From NCBI RefSeq assembly GCF_013343235.1, contig NZ_CP040094.1:5513001-5577000 (forward strand): DNA of 64,000 bases, in the 5' to 3' direction. Positions 19,334 through 29,094 of the stretch are shown one piece after another (the first letter of the stretch is position 1; each line of letters begins with the position of its first letter). The notes beneath the pieces were generated by a model. The model saw only the letters and a list, made by a program, of their open reading frames with translations, did no database searches and was not told the DNA's origin. The position numbers and the translations under genes are program-made. Source of the stretch: Nostoc sp. TCL240-02 (GTDB lineage: Bacteria > Cyanobacteriota > Cyanobacteriia > Cyanobacteriales > Nostocaceae).

Positions 19334-20671
19334 ATGTATCCTACTTTAAAGCATAAAGTTTTAATCATAAGTCCCCACTTCCCACCAATTAATGCCCCCG
19401 ATCATCAACGGGTAAGAATGTCTCTACCCTACATGGAACAATTTGGTTGGGAACCTCACGTTCTCACGGTTCAACCAGACTATGTTGCAGGTATTGAAGA
19501 CTCTCTATTAGCAAAAACAATTCCCGATCGCATCCCTGTAACTTATACAAAGGCATTACCTCTGCAACAAACTCAGCGTCTTGGCATAGGTAGCCTGGGT
19601 ATACGAAGTTTTCCCTATTTACTCAAGGCTGGCGATCGCTTACTTCAGCAAACAAAATTTGATTTAATATACTTTTCAACAACTGTATTTATCACAATGG
19701 CTCTGGGTGGCCGATGGTATCGCCACTTCCGCATCCCTTACGTCTTGGACTTTCAAGATCCCTGGTTAAGCGATTACTACAAACAGACAGACACACCTCC
19801 ACCAGGAGGACGCTGGAAATATGGGTTTTCTCAACTCCAAGCAAAACTGCTCGAACCCAGAGCTATGAGCAAAGTCAGTCATGTAATTAGCGTATCACCA
19901 GCCTATCCAAAAACTCTACAACAGCGCTATCCACATTTGCTTTCAGAACAGTTTACTGTTCTGCCCTTTGGTGCGCCTGAGCCTGATTTTGAGCAACTAC
20001 CCTACCTGAATATTCAACAAAAAATATTTAACCCTCATGATGGTAAACGTCATTGGGTTTACGTAGGTCGAGGTGGTAATGATATGGCTTTGGCACTGCG
20101 GACTCTATTTCTCGGTATCCAGTCAGAGCGTCGCCATCACCCTGAAAAATGGCAAGCAGTTGAATTACACTTTGTAGGTACTAGTTATGCTCCAGGAAAT
20201 CGCGCTGTCAAAACTGTAGAGCCGATTGCTCAAGAATTAGGTGTTGCCGACTTAGTTCAGGAACATGTCCATCGTATTCCTTACTTTGAAGCGCTACAAG
20301 TTCTTGTCGATAGCGATGCTATTCTAATGATTGGTTCTGATGACCCAGACTATACCGCTTCTAAACTCTATCCTTGTATTCTAGCCCGCAAACCCGTTCT
20401 GGCCATTTTTCACCAGCAAAGTTCTGTAGTCGATATATTACAGAGTTGCCAAGCTGGTAAATCTGTAACCTTCACTTCCCAAAACAAACCAGCAGATTTG
20501 CTCCCCAAGATAGCTGCCCAACTCAATTGGTTATTATCTATCCCAAAAGGTTATAAACCAGAAACTAACTGGTCTGCTTTTCAAGCTTATACCGCTAGAG
20601 AAATGACTAAAAAGCAATGTAGTGTATTTGACAATTGTCTTACTACTGCCAAAATTAACAAATCATTATGA
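19334..20671 (+). CDS. Glycosyltransferase, GT4-like
   Basis: A 445-residue GT-B type protein. The N-terminus KVLIISPHFPPINAPDHQRV and WEPHVLTVQPD match the acceptor domain of group 1 enzymes. DFQDPWLSDYY is a conserved patch in this subgroup. The donor region is SDDPDYTASKLYPCILARKPVLA, where the usual Glu is replaced. The stop overlaps the next start (ATGA at 20668), coupling it to the membrane polymerase-like gene. Confidence 0.82.
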   Translation: MYPTLKHKVLIISPHFPPINAPDHQRVRMSLPYMEQFGWEPHVLTVQPDYVAGIEDSLLAKTIPDRIPVTYTKALPLQQTQRLGIGSLGIRSFPYLLKAGDRLLQQTKFDLIYFSTTVFITMALGGRWYRHFRIPYVLDFQDPWLSDYYKQTDTPPPGGRWKYGFSQLQAKLLEPRAMSKVSHVISVSPAYPKTLQQRYPHLLSEQFTVLPFGAPEPDFEQLPYLNIQQKIFNPHDGKRHWVYVGRGGNDMALALRTLFLGIQSERRHHPEKWQAVELHFVGTSYAPGNRAVKTVEPIAQELGVADLVQEHVHRIPYFEALQVLVDSDAILMIGSDDPDYTASKLYPCILARKPVLAIFHQQSSVVDILQSCQAGKSVTFTSQNKPADLLPKIAAQLNWLLSIPKGYKPETNWSAFQAYTAREMTKKQCSVFDNCLTTAKINKSL

Positions 20672-22176
20672 ACGGATACTTTGAGTCTAATCCTCAGCCT
20701 TGGGAATACTTTCCTCGCCCCCCAAAGAAAAAACAAGATCAGCTATTGAGAGTATTTTGGATAATTGCTTTAGGGCTTTTTGCTTTTGAAATCTTCTTCA
20801 ATGAAAATACCTCTTTACTTAGTAAAGCTGGAGCAATATTGATTACTACTGCTTCTCTGATACCTAGCTATCTTTGGTGTTCAGGTCGCGCTCATGGAAT
20901 GCCTATCTTCCCATTTTTTGCTCTCACTTTCCTTTGGACTTATGCCTTACCTCTTGTCAGTAATCATCCAACCGTTATGACTTACTCTCCCAGTAGCCAT
21001 TTGTTTGCTGGTATGACGGTAGCTGGATTTCTAGGACTAGGAACCTTAGTCTGGTTCCGATTTGTCAAATCTATTCCTCCAATGCCTAAGTTTTATCGGA
21101 GTTTGAACATTCGTAAAGGCATTAACTTTTTCTTATTTATATTGATAACCAGTGTTTTATTTAATGTATATAGTAATGCTGGCTGGCTTGAATCTATTAA
21201 TGGAGGAACAATTGCTGTAGTGCGCGGTACAATTTTAGGATTAACCGCACTAGGTGTTTTTGTCCTTTCTTATCAATTAGGAAAAAAAGAATTATCAAAA
21301 TTACAGGCTAGATTGTTTATATTATTTCTAATTGCCAATTTAGTGACAAGTACAGTTACATTGTTGCTTGTGTCTGCTTCTAGCATCGCTTTGCTCGCTA
21401 TAATTTCCTTTGTTATTTCTCGTAAAAAACTACCCATAATATCAATTATAATCCTTCTGGTTATATTGAATTTTTTGCACTATGGCAAATCCGAGATGAG
21501 GTCTAAGTATTGGTTTGCTAAAAACAGCTCTTGTTATGTTCAACCATGGAATTATCCTGCATGGTATTCTGAATGGATAGGCTATTCACTAACTTATATA
21601 AATAGAAATAAGAGTGAAGATAATTTACCTAGTAATTCCGAAGAAAAAGCTTCTTTTGTTGAACGATCTAGTGTAATCCAAATGCTACTTTTAGCTCAGG
21701 ACAAGAGTCCCGAAAGCATATCTTATTTATACGGAGCGACCTATGCAATATTACCAGAACTTTTAGTCCCTCGGATATTAAACTCTAATAAAATCAGGTC
21801 TCACGAAGGTACAAGTATTTTAAACGTACACTATAAACTACAGACATACGAACAAAGTGTGAAAACTACTATTGGCTGGGGTTTGCTAGCTGAATCCTAT
21901 GCCAATTTTGGATTAATTGGCTGTGGAGGACTGGCTATTATTTTGGGTACAGCTTATGGAAAAGCAACTCGTTGGAGTATGAATGCTCCAATTTTATCAT
22001 TCCAGTCTCTGTTTGCTGTACTGATGATGTCATACTCCTTCCAATCTGAGTTTTCTGCCGGAGTATATGTTGCTGCTTTATTTCAATCAAGCACAACAAT
22101 TGCTGGTATTTCGTTAGTTTTGATGAAAAAGCAGCGGGTTTCACGACATGCTTTTCAGGGGGAACAAATGAATTAA
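20668..22176 (+). CDS. Polytopic membrane protein, Wzy/O-antigen polymerase-like
   Basis: A 502-residue integral membrane protein with about ten predicted hydrophobic segments and a long hydrophilic loop at about residues 280-380 holding SCYVQPWNYPAWYSEW and ERSSVIQMLLLAQ. Topology and size match Wzy-type polymerases, which join lipid-linked repeat units in the periplasm. Their sequences diverge so much that topology and context are the main evidence. The N-terminus is cytoplasmic and starts with a soluble PWEYFPRPPKKK stretch. With a Wzt-like ATPase at 1929, the cluster mixes hallmarks of two export routes. An O-antigen ligase is the main alternative. Confidence 0.72.
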   Translation: MNGYFESNPQPWEYFPRPPKKKQDQLLRVFWIIALGLFAFEIFFNENTSLLSKAGAILITTASLIPSYLWCSGRAHGMPIFPFFALTFLWTYALPLVSNHPTVMTYSPSSHLFAGMTVAGFLGLGTLVWFRFVKSIPPMPKFYRSLNIRKGINFFLFILITSVLFNVYSNAGWLESINGGTIAVVRGTILGLTALGVFVLSYQLGKKELSKLQARLFILFLIANLVTSTVTLLLVSASSIALLAIISFVISRKKLPIISIIILLVILNFLHYGKSEMRSKYWFAKNSSCYVQPWNYPAWYSEWIGYSLTYINRNKSEDNLPSNSEEKASFVERSSVIQMLLLAQDKSPESISYLYGATYAILPELLVPRILNSNKIRSHEGTSILNVHYKLQTYEQSVKTTIGWGLLAESYANFGLIGCGGLAIILGTAYGKATRWSMNAPILSFQSLFAVLMMSYSFQSEFSAGVYVAALFQSSTTIAGISLVLMKKQRVSRHAFQGEQMN

Positions 22177-22179
22177 ATT

Positions 22180-23385
22180 ATGAATACGATAAAACTGGCA
22201 ATTATCACATCTCACCCAATACAATACTACGCACCTTGGTTTCGTTACCTGGCTAGTGCTGGTAATTTGCAAATTAAGGTATTTTACTTGTGGAACTTCG
22301 GTGTTACACAGCAGCTTGATACAGGCTTTCAGCAAGCTCTACAGTGGGATATTCCCCTCTTAGATGGATATCAATACGAGTTTGTACCAAATGTTAGTTA
22401 CAAACCAGGAGTTCATCATTTTTGGGGGTTACAAAATCCATCTTTAATCTCACAAGTGAAAGCTTATAATCCTGATGCAGTTCTCTTGATGACCTACAAC
22501 TACGCTAGCATCTATAAATTTCTCTGGAAATGGAATTCATCTGAGATACCGTTGCTATTTAGAGGTGATTCCCATCGACTACTACAACCTACTGGAATGA
22601 AAGCATGGGCGCGTCAGCAGTTTATTACCCAGATTTATCGCCGCTTTGCTGCTTGCCTCTATGTAGGTAAAGCTAATTATGGCTACTTTCAATATCATGG
22701 TGTACCCAGTAATCATCTATTTTTTTCTCCCCATGCTGTTGATAACGATCGCTTTTTTACTCAAGCTGAGAGTGCCAAACACCAGGCAACTATATGGAAA
22801 CAAGAATTAGGTGTTCCATCGGATCATGCAGTGATTCTATTTGCAGGTAAATTTGAATCCAAAAAACGTCCTTTGGATTTGCTACAAGCTTTTTTGACAG
22901 CAAACCTGTCTCAAGTATCGCTGCTATTTGTCGGTGCAGGTTCTTTGGAGGCAGACTTAAAAACCGCAGCCGCACACCATGCAAATATCTATTTTGCTCC
23001 TTTTCAAAATCAAAGCTTGATGCCTCGCACCTATGCTATTGCTGATTTAGTTGTATTGCCCAGTTACGGCGCTTCAGAAACTTGGGGACTGGCAATTAAC
23101 GAAGCAATGTGTTTGTCTCGCCCAGTAATTGTCAGCAGCCACGTGGGTTGTGCCCAAGATTTGATTCATCATAAACACAATGGGCTTGTATTTCCGGCTG
23201 GTAATGTGTCAGCTTTAGCCTCTAGCCTGCAAGAAGCATTTTCTGATCGCCAGCGTTTATATCGTTGGGGAGAAGAAAGCCAAAAAATTGTGTCTCAATA
23301 CAGCTATGCTAATGCAAGCAAGGGTTTGAGACAGGCGCTTGATTATGTATGTCGCCCCAAACAAGAGGAAGTTACAGCTAAATAG
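22180..23385 (+). CDS. Family 4 glycosyltransferase
   Basis: A 401-residue GT4 enzyme starting three bases after the polymerase-like gene. It opens KLAIITSHPIQYYAPWFRYL, a form common in cyanobacterial exopolysaccharide loci. The donor-site E-x7-E is in ASETWGLAINEAMCLS, followed by VGCAQDLIHHKHNGLVF. FAGKFESKKRPLDLLQAF marks the second Rossmann domain. It predicts retaining transfer from a nucleotide sugar. Confidence 0.9.
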   Translation: MNTIKLAIITSHPIQYYAPWFRYLASAGNLQIKVFYLWNFGVTQQLDTGFQQALQWDIPLLDGYQYEFVPNVSYKPGVHHFWGLQNPSLISQVKAYNPDAVLLMTYNYASIYKFLWKWNSSEIPLLFRGDSHRLLQPTGMKAWARQQFITQIYRRFAACLYVGKANYGYFQYHGVPSNHLFFSPHAVDNDRFFTQAESAKHQATIWKQELGVPSDHAVILFAGKFESKKRPLDLLQAFLTANLSQVSLLFVGAGSLEADLKTAAAHHANIYFAPFQNQSLMPRTYAIADLVVLPSYGASETWGLAINEAMCLSRPVIVSSHVGCAQDLIHHKHNGLVFPAGNVSALASSLQEAFSDRQRLYRWGEESQKIVSQYSYANASKGLRQALDYVCRPKQEEVTAK

Positions 23386-23444
23386 ATCAAAACCTTATCT
23401 AAAAATTTTCCTACCCTTAATTTGCTGATAGTTAATAACAAAAA

Positions 23445-24602
23445 GTGAATAAGAAAAACTTTAGTAAGCATAACCACCACTATCATCTCTGGTTTCCTGG
23501 TCTATTCAACTCAACAGGTGGAATTGAATGTTACTCTTCTTTATGTTTAAAAGCATTTGAAAGTCTCTACCCCGATTGTGCCTACGATATTGTAATTAAG
23601 CATGATACAGATGTGCCATCCAAGTCACCTAATTTGTGTTTTCATACAACCGGTAATTGGCCTTTATCCCTACGTACTCCAATACTTGCAGCGCAAATGA
23701 TTGGTCTTGGTCTTTGGCGACGACCAAAACTTATCTTTTCTACTCATCTCAACTTTAGTGTGATAGCGTACCTATTGAAACGGTTAATTGGCATTCCCTA
23801 CTGGGTTGCAGCACATGGAATAGAAGCCTGGGACATCCAAAATCCTAACCTTAAAAAAGCCCTCAAGAATGCTGACTTAATTCTAGCCGTTAGTAATTAC
23901 ACTCGCGATCGCCTACTCAAAGAACAAAATCTCCAGCCAGATAGAGTTGTCGTCCTGCCTAATACTTTCACTCCCAATCGCTTTAGGATTGCACCCAAAC
24001 CAGATTATCTCCTCCAACGATATGGCTTAAATGCACAGCAACCAATTATTCTTACTGTGGCTCGGCTTTCTCAATCAGAGCAATACAAAGGCTATAATAA
24101 AATCCTTAGCGTCTTACCACAAATTCGTCAAGCTATCCCAAATGTACACTATGTTATAGTCGGTAAAGGAACTGACCGACCAGCAGTTGAACAGTTAATT
24201 GCTGAGTCTAAACTTCAAGATTGTGTAACCTTAACTGGCTACGTTCCTGATGAAGAACTGGGAGATTATTATAATCTTTGCGATCTGTTTGCCATGCCAA
24301 GTAGAGGTGAAGGGTTTGGTATTGTTTACCTAGAAGCACTGGCGTGTGGTAAACCTACTTTGGCAGGGAATAAAGATGGAAGTGTTGATGCTCTATGTCA
24401 AGGAGAATTAGGCGCACTGATTGACCCTGATGATGTAGAGGCGATCGCTGAAGCTATAATTCAAATCCTCCAAGGTAAATATCCTAACCCTCTAATATAT
24501 CAACCAGAAGAATTAAGAAAGCGGGTAATTGATAAATTTGGTTTTGAACGCTTTCAACAACGCCTTAATTATTACTTAGAAAAGCAGTTTTCCCAGACTT
24601 GA
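23445..24602 (+). CDS. Family 4 glycosyltransferase
   Basis: A 385-residue GT4 protein with a GTG start at 23445. Key motifs are GLFNSTGGIECYS (donor phosphate loop), LTVARLSQSEQYKGYNKIL and the E-x7-E site GEGFGIVYLEALACGKP. The second half is very close to the mannosyltransferase-like GT4 consensus, but the sugar is not predictable. A 313-bp gap follows, ending the tight run that began at about 17.2 kb. Confidence 0.9.
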   Translation: MNKKNFSKHNHHYHLWFPGLFNSTGGIECYSSLCLKAFESLYPDCAYDIVIKHDTDVPSKSPNLCFHTTGNWPLSLRTPILAAQMIGLGLWRRPKLIFSTHLNFSVIAYLLKRLIGIPYWVAAHGIEAWDIQNPNLKKALKNADLILAVSNYTRDRLLKEQNLQPDRVVVLPNTFTPNRFRIAPKPDYLLQRYGLNAQQPIILTVARLSQSEQYKGYNKILSVLPQIRQAIPNVHYVIVGKGTDRPAVEQLIAESKLQDCVTLTGYVPDEELGDYYNLCDLFAMPSRGEGFGIVYLEALACGKPTLAGNKDGSVDALCQGELGALIDPDDVEAIAEAIIQILQGKYPNPLIYQPEELRKRVIDKFGFERFQQRLNYYLEKQFSQT

Positions 24603-24915
24603 TATTGTGTCTTTGCTGTCGAGTAGAATGAATTTTACATAAAAGTAAGTAAATGATGGTAATTTAAGGTGAGCTTCCAAAGAACAGCCTTCGTTATGCC
24701 TTAAGGAAAACAATCAAGTTTCCTAAAAATTTGAAGATTCAAAAACTTCTTTCCAGAGCTTGCTTTTCTAAGAAACTTATGCGAATCCATAGGTACCTCT
24801 GTCGTACAAAGAGTAGCTAGCGTCAAGAAAGATTGTAGATTCTTTGCCGCTAAATTAAGCTAATCTACTATTACTTTGCATATTTATATTTTCTGTATTT
24901 CTTAAGAGGTCTTAA
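24603..24915. other. Intergenic gap, probable promoter region
   Basis: These 313 bp hold no ORF I can support and no clear terminator. The sequence is AT-rich and is probably the upstream region of the amidotransferase gene, which has AAGAGGT just before its ATG. Confidence 0.4.
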
Positions 24916-26715
24916 ATGTGTGGTATCGCCGGAATTTTAACTAAAACGGAAATAAATCAGGATCTGGCAAATTTGGTGCTAAAGATGCAAAATGCTATTA
25001 AGCACCGTGGCCCAGATGATTTAGGTACTTATATATCAGAGGATCGACGAGTAGCCCTTGCTCATACTCGTCTGTCAATTTTGGATCTCAGCCCTGCTGG
25101 ACATCAGCCAATGTCTACACCTGATGGTCGGTACTGGATTACTTTCAATGGTGAAATTTATAACTTTTCCCAACTGCGGCAAAATCTCATTTCTCAAGGA
25201 GAGCAGTTCCAGTCCCAAACAGATACTGAAGTTATCCTCAAGCTCTATCAAAGAATGGGTTCTAAGTGTTTAGAACATTTAAGAGGTATGTTTGCTTTTG
25301 CTATTTGGGATGACTGGGAAAAAACTTGCTTTATGGCTCGCGATCCTTTAGGAATCAAGCCATTATACTATTGGAAATCTGGTTCTACTTTAGTCTTTGC
25401 TTCAGAGCTTAAAGCTATCCTTGCATCTCGTTTACCTGCCCTTAACTTGAGTCCAGAAGGATTATATGGCTATCTGGTATATGGTTCAGTTCCAGAACCA
25501 TATACCCTGATTGCAGATATTCATTGTTTAACAGCTGGTCATTGGTTGTATTGGCAAGGCGATCATGTCACAAAACAACAGTATTGGCAAATTAACTTTA
25601 CTCCACAAGCAATTTCACCAATAGAAGCCCAAGAAAAAGTTCGTAATGCTTTAGTTGATACAATCGAACATCACTTGGTAAGTGACGTGCCTGTTGGCAT
25701 TTTTCTTAGTGGTGGAATTGACTCTACAGCTATTCTAGCTCTAGCTACAAAGGCGCAGAACAAACAGCTATCTACATACTCTATAGCTTTTGAAGAAACC
25801 CAATGGAATGAAGGCGAAGTTGCAAAAAAAATTGCCAATTTATTTGGAGCAAAACATACAGAATATAAAGTTACCGCCTCTATTGCGAAACAGTTCTTTC
25901 CTGAATTCCTACAAGCTATTGATCAACCCAGTATTGATGGATTTAATACTTTTTTTGTATCACAGATTGCCCACGAAGACGGCATGAAAGTAGTTCTATC
26001 TGGGCTAGGTGGAGACGAAATTTTTGGTGGATATAAGTCATTTGAAAAAATTCCCCAGATGGTAGCATTGGGTAAAACATTGCAAGCAATTCCTGTTCTA
26101 GGGAAAAATATAGGTAAAGGATTATCGCGTTGGGGAAAATCACCAAAACTTAAACGACTGGGTGATTTTTTGGAGCAGGCTCCAAGTTCTACATCTGCCT
26201 ATTCTACTTTCAGAGGAATTTTCTCCCATAAAGAAGCATGTGCAATTATGCAGCAATATATTCCTCATCAACTTTTAACTACTTATATCTTTCCATCAAC
26301 TGATACTCATAAAGTAGATTTGACAATAGAAGATGAAGTAAGTCTGTTAGAAATAACCTGCTATATGCGTAATCAACTGTTAAGGGATAGTGATGTGATG
26401 AGCATGAACTGGGGATTAGAATTACGGGTTCCCCTAGTTGATCGTAATCTATTTGAGGCAGTAGCTTCTATTCCTAGTAATATCCGTTTAGCAATTGGTA
26501 AAAAGCTATTAATTCAATCAGTTCCTGAATTGCCAGAATGGGTTGTTAACCGTCCCAAAAAAGGATTTTATGTTCCCGTTGACAAGTGGATTTCTGGGGA
26601 TTTACAAAATCATTTTAATAATGTAAAGGTTCCCGATAATATTTCTCTTACTCATTGGTATCGGCACTGGAGTTTGATGATGTTACAACATTGGCTAGAG
26701 CGAACTTATGCCTAA
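24916..26715 (+). CDS. asnB: Glutamine-hydrolysing asparagine synthase-like amidotransferase
   Basis: A 599-residue AsnB-type enzyme. The N-terminal Ntn glutaminase domain begins MCGIAGIL, so Cys2 becomes the nucleophile after Met removal; RHRGPDD-like IKHRGPDDLG and NGEIYN follow. The synthase domain has the PP-loop LSGGIDST at about residue 265 and GGDEIFGGY. The reaction is ATP-dependent amidation of a carboxylate using glutamine. Asn synthesis is the default, but amidotransferases of this family also occur in O-antigen loci, where they amidate uronic acids. Its place among glycosyltransferases favours that role here. AAGAGGT lies five bases before the ATG. Confidence 0.88.
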   Translation: MCGIAGILTKTEINQDLANLVLKMQNAIKHRGPDDLGTYISEDRRVALAHTRLSILDLSPAGHQPMSTPDGRYWITFNGEIYNFSQLRQNLISQGEQFQSQTDTEVILKLYQRMGSKCLEHLRGMFAFAIWDDWEKTCFMARDPLGIKPLYYWKSGSTLVFASELKAILASRLPALNLSPEGLYGYLVYGSVPEPYTLIADIHCLTAGHWLYWQGDHVTKQQYWQINFTPQAISPIEAQEKVRNALVDTIEHHLVSDVPVGIFLSGGIDSTAILALATKAQNKQLSTYSIAFEETQWNEGEVAKKIANLFGAKHTEYKVTASIAKQFFPEFLQAIDQPSIDGFNTFFVSQIAHEDGMKVVLSGLGGDEIFGGYKSFEKIPQMVALGKTLQAIPVLGKNIGKGLSRWGKSPKLKRLGDFLEQAPSSTSAYSTFRGIFSHKEACAIMQQYIPHQLLTTYIFPSTDTHKVDLTIEDEVSLLEITCYMRNQLLRDSDVMSMNWGLELRVPLVDRNLFEAVASIPSNIRLAIGKKLLIQSVPELPEWVVNRPKKGFYVPVDKWISGDLQNHFNNVKVPDNISLTHWYRHWSLMMLQHWLERTYA

Positions 26716-26801
26716 AAAGTTGTTCAATTTTAAAGGTAACTTGTGAGGACTGCCAAAAAAAGTTAAATTAATAGTTAAAAACCTCACAATTTTGAATAAA
26801 A

Positions 26802-27995
26802 ATGAAAATTCTTCATATTATTCCTTCAATAGCATCAGTAAGAGGTGGCCCAAGTCAAGCAGTAATAGAGGTAGTTAAAGCATTAAGAGATGAAAATATC
26901 GAAGCAGAAATTGTTACTACTAATGATAATGGTAATGATTTGCTTGATGTACCCCTTGGTAGGCGTATTGAGTACAACCAAGTGCCAGTAAATTTCTTTA
27001 AGCGCTTTTCTCCTAAAGTTGGCTCCATCAGAGAATTTGCCTTTTCTAGAGAGCTAACTATATGGTTGTGGCAAAATGTTTCTAAGTATGACTTACTACA
27101 CGTCCACGCTATTTTTTCCTATCCTTCTACAGTAGCAATGGCGATCGCTCGTTTCCAACGAGTTCCTTACATCGTTCGCCCTTTAGGACAGCTATGTGAA
27201 TGGTCTTTACAACAAAGCTCTCGCAAAAAGCAAATTTATCTCCAACTGATAGAAAAAGCCAATCTAAATTATAGTAAATCTATACATTTTACCTCAAAGC
27301 AAGAACAGCAAGAAGCTTCGCAGTTAAATCTAAGTTCCCCAAGTTTTATTTTACCGCACGGTGTTGATATTCCTAATATTAACCCTAACGCGCGTCAGCA
27401 TTTGCGGCAATACTTAAACTTACCAGATGATGAACCAATTATTTTATTTTTATCTCGCCTGCATCACAAAAAGGGTTTAGAATACTTGATTCCAGCTTTA
27501 GGAAAATTATCTGATTATCGCTTTACATTTGTGTTAGCAGGTAGTGGTTCACAAGAATATGAAAGTGAAATTAAATCACTTCTCGTATCCAATGGCATTA
27601 AAAACCGCACCCATATTACAGGATTTGTTAAGGGAGAAATCAAAGATTTAATAATGCAAGGCTCAGACTTATTTGCTCTCACTTCTTACTCTGAAAACTT
27701 TGGGGTAGCAGCTTTAGAAGCTTTAGCTGTCGGTCTTCCAGTCTTACTTACTCCTGGCATCGCTTTAGCTGATCTGGTTGCACAGCAACATCTTGGCTAT
27801 GTTACAGAACTACAGGTAACTGCGATCACCGCTGCTATACAGCAGGTTTTAGATTGTCCCGAAGAAGCACAGAAGCGAGGCGATCGCGCCCAGAAATTTA
27901 TACTAGAAAATTATACTTGGGATCGTATCGCATCAAAACTGATTTCAGTTTATACTGATATCATTGAAAGTCAGACTGTTTCTACTGCCCGTTAA
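26802..27995 (+). CDS. Family 4 glycosyltransferase
   Basis: A 397-residue GT4 enzyme starting KILHIIPSIASVRGGPSQAV, with the GGP loop of the donor site. LFLSRLHHKKGLEYLIPAL starts the second domain, and the E-x7-E motif is SENFGVAALEALAVGLP. Pattern and length match the WcaI/Alg-like retaining transferases frequent in cyanobacterial exopolysaccharide clusters. It is preceded by 86 bp and followed by a 255-bp AT-rich gap. Confidence 0.9.
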   Translation: MKILHIIPSIASVRGGPSQAVIEVVKALRDENIEAEIVTTNDNGNDLLDVPLGRRIEYNQVPVNFFKRFSPKVGSIREFAFSRELTIWLWQNVSKYDLLHVHAIFSYPSTVAMAIARFQRVPYIVRPLGQLCEWSLQQSSRKKQIYLQLIEKANLNYSKSIHFTSKQEQQEASQLNLSSPSFILPHGVDIPNINPNARQHLRQYLNLPDDEPIILFLSRLHHKKGLEYLIPALGKLSDYRFTFVLAGSGSQEYESEIKSLLVSNGIKNRTHITGFVKGEIKDLIMQGSDLFALTSYSENFGVAALEALAVGLPVLLTPGIALADLVAQQHLGYVTELQVTAITAAIQQVLDCPEEAQKRGDRAQKFILENYTWDRIASKLISVYTDIIESQTVSTAR

Positions 27996-28250
27996 CGTAA
28001 ATGATAAATAATAGGTGATTAAACATATAAATTCAAAGATTACTAACCAATACGAATACAAATATCAATCTTCCAATCAATCACATCATCATCTTTATCT
28101 CATAAAACCTTTGATGGAGATGATATCGGAATATAATTACAAACATTAAATTTAAATTTGCAAGTAGATTTCCCTTTCTTTGGAAGTCTATAGCTTTGTT
28201 CTAGTACTTTACTCGGTAATTGAGCTGATTCTGAGAGATTTTCTTTTTAT

Positions 28251-29018
28251 ATGCTAAAGCTGATTACTCCTCTTATTCTCACATATAATGAAGACCCAAA
28301 TCTTGAACGCACACTCCAGCAACTCACTTGGGCACAGAAAATCATAGTTATTGATAGTTATAGTAGTGATAAAACTCTAGAAATTCTTAACTCCTATTCA
28401 CAAGTTCATGTATTCCAACAGGAATTTGATACCCATACTAGGCAGTGGAATTATGGTTTAGAGCAAGTTCAGTCGCCGTGGGTGCTTTCTCTAGATGCAG
28501 ACTATATACTAACTAATGAGTTAATTTCGGAAATTGCTGCTCTACCAATTGATGGAAAGATTGATGGCTATTTTGCCAGATTCAAGTATTGTGTGTTTGG
28601 TAAACCAATGCGTAATAGCATACTTCCACCTCGTCAAGTGCTTTTTCGTAAAAGTAAGGCTAAGTACATTGATGATGGACACACACAACTTTTGCAGATG
28701 TTTGGTAACTCTGCAACACTTTCTGCCTATATTCACCACGATGATCGCAAACCCCTAAAGCGTTGGTTATGGGCACAGGAGCGTTATATGGTATTGGAAG
28801 TAAAAAAACTACTAGAGACTCCTACTAGTGAACTTAGTTTAGGCGATCGCATCCGCAAACAAAAAATTATTGCACCTTTTATAATTTTATTGTATTGCTT
28901 GATTATCAAAGGCGGTATTCTAGATGGTTGGCATGGTTGCTACTATGCTTTTCAGCGTGTTCTGGCAGAAATACTCTTGAGCATTCGACTTATAGAAGCT
29001 GAGAAATTTAAAACTTAA
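28251..29018 (+). CDS. Family 2 glycosyltransferase, WaaE/KdtX-like
   Basis: A 255-residue short GT2 protein: ITPLILTYNEDPNLERTL, then VIDSYSSDKTLEI and the LSLDADYILTNEL metal site. The layout, including HHDDRKPLKRWLWAQERYM after about residue 160, is that of the WaaE/KdtX group, which adds a glucose or related residue to lipopolysaccharide core. The final hydrophobic stretch IIAPFIILLYCLIIKGGI could anchor it to the membrane. It ends 14 bp before an IS630 copy, so it may have lost downstream operon partners. Confidence 0.86.
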   Translation: MLKLITPLILTYNEDPNLERTLQQLTWAQKIIVIDSYSSDKTLEILNSYSQVHVFQQEFDTHTRQWNYGLEQVQSPWVLSLDADYILTNELISEIAALPIDGKIDGYFARFKYCVFGKPMRNSILPPRQVLFRKSKAKYIDDGHTQLLQMFGNSATLSAYIHHDDRKPLKRWLWAQERYMVLEVKKLLETPTSELSLGDRIRKQKIIAPFIILLYCLIIKGGILDGWHGCYYAFQRVLAEILLSIRLIEAEKFKT

Positions 29019-29094
29019 TTAGTCAGTAGTTATAGCGGTTATCAGTCTACTTCAGTACAGTAGGAGAGAGCAATTCTACTGATAATTGGTGGTG

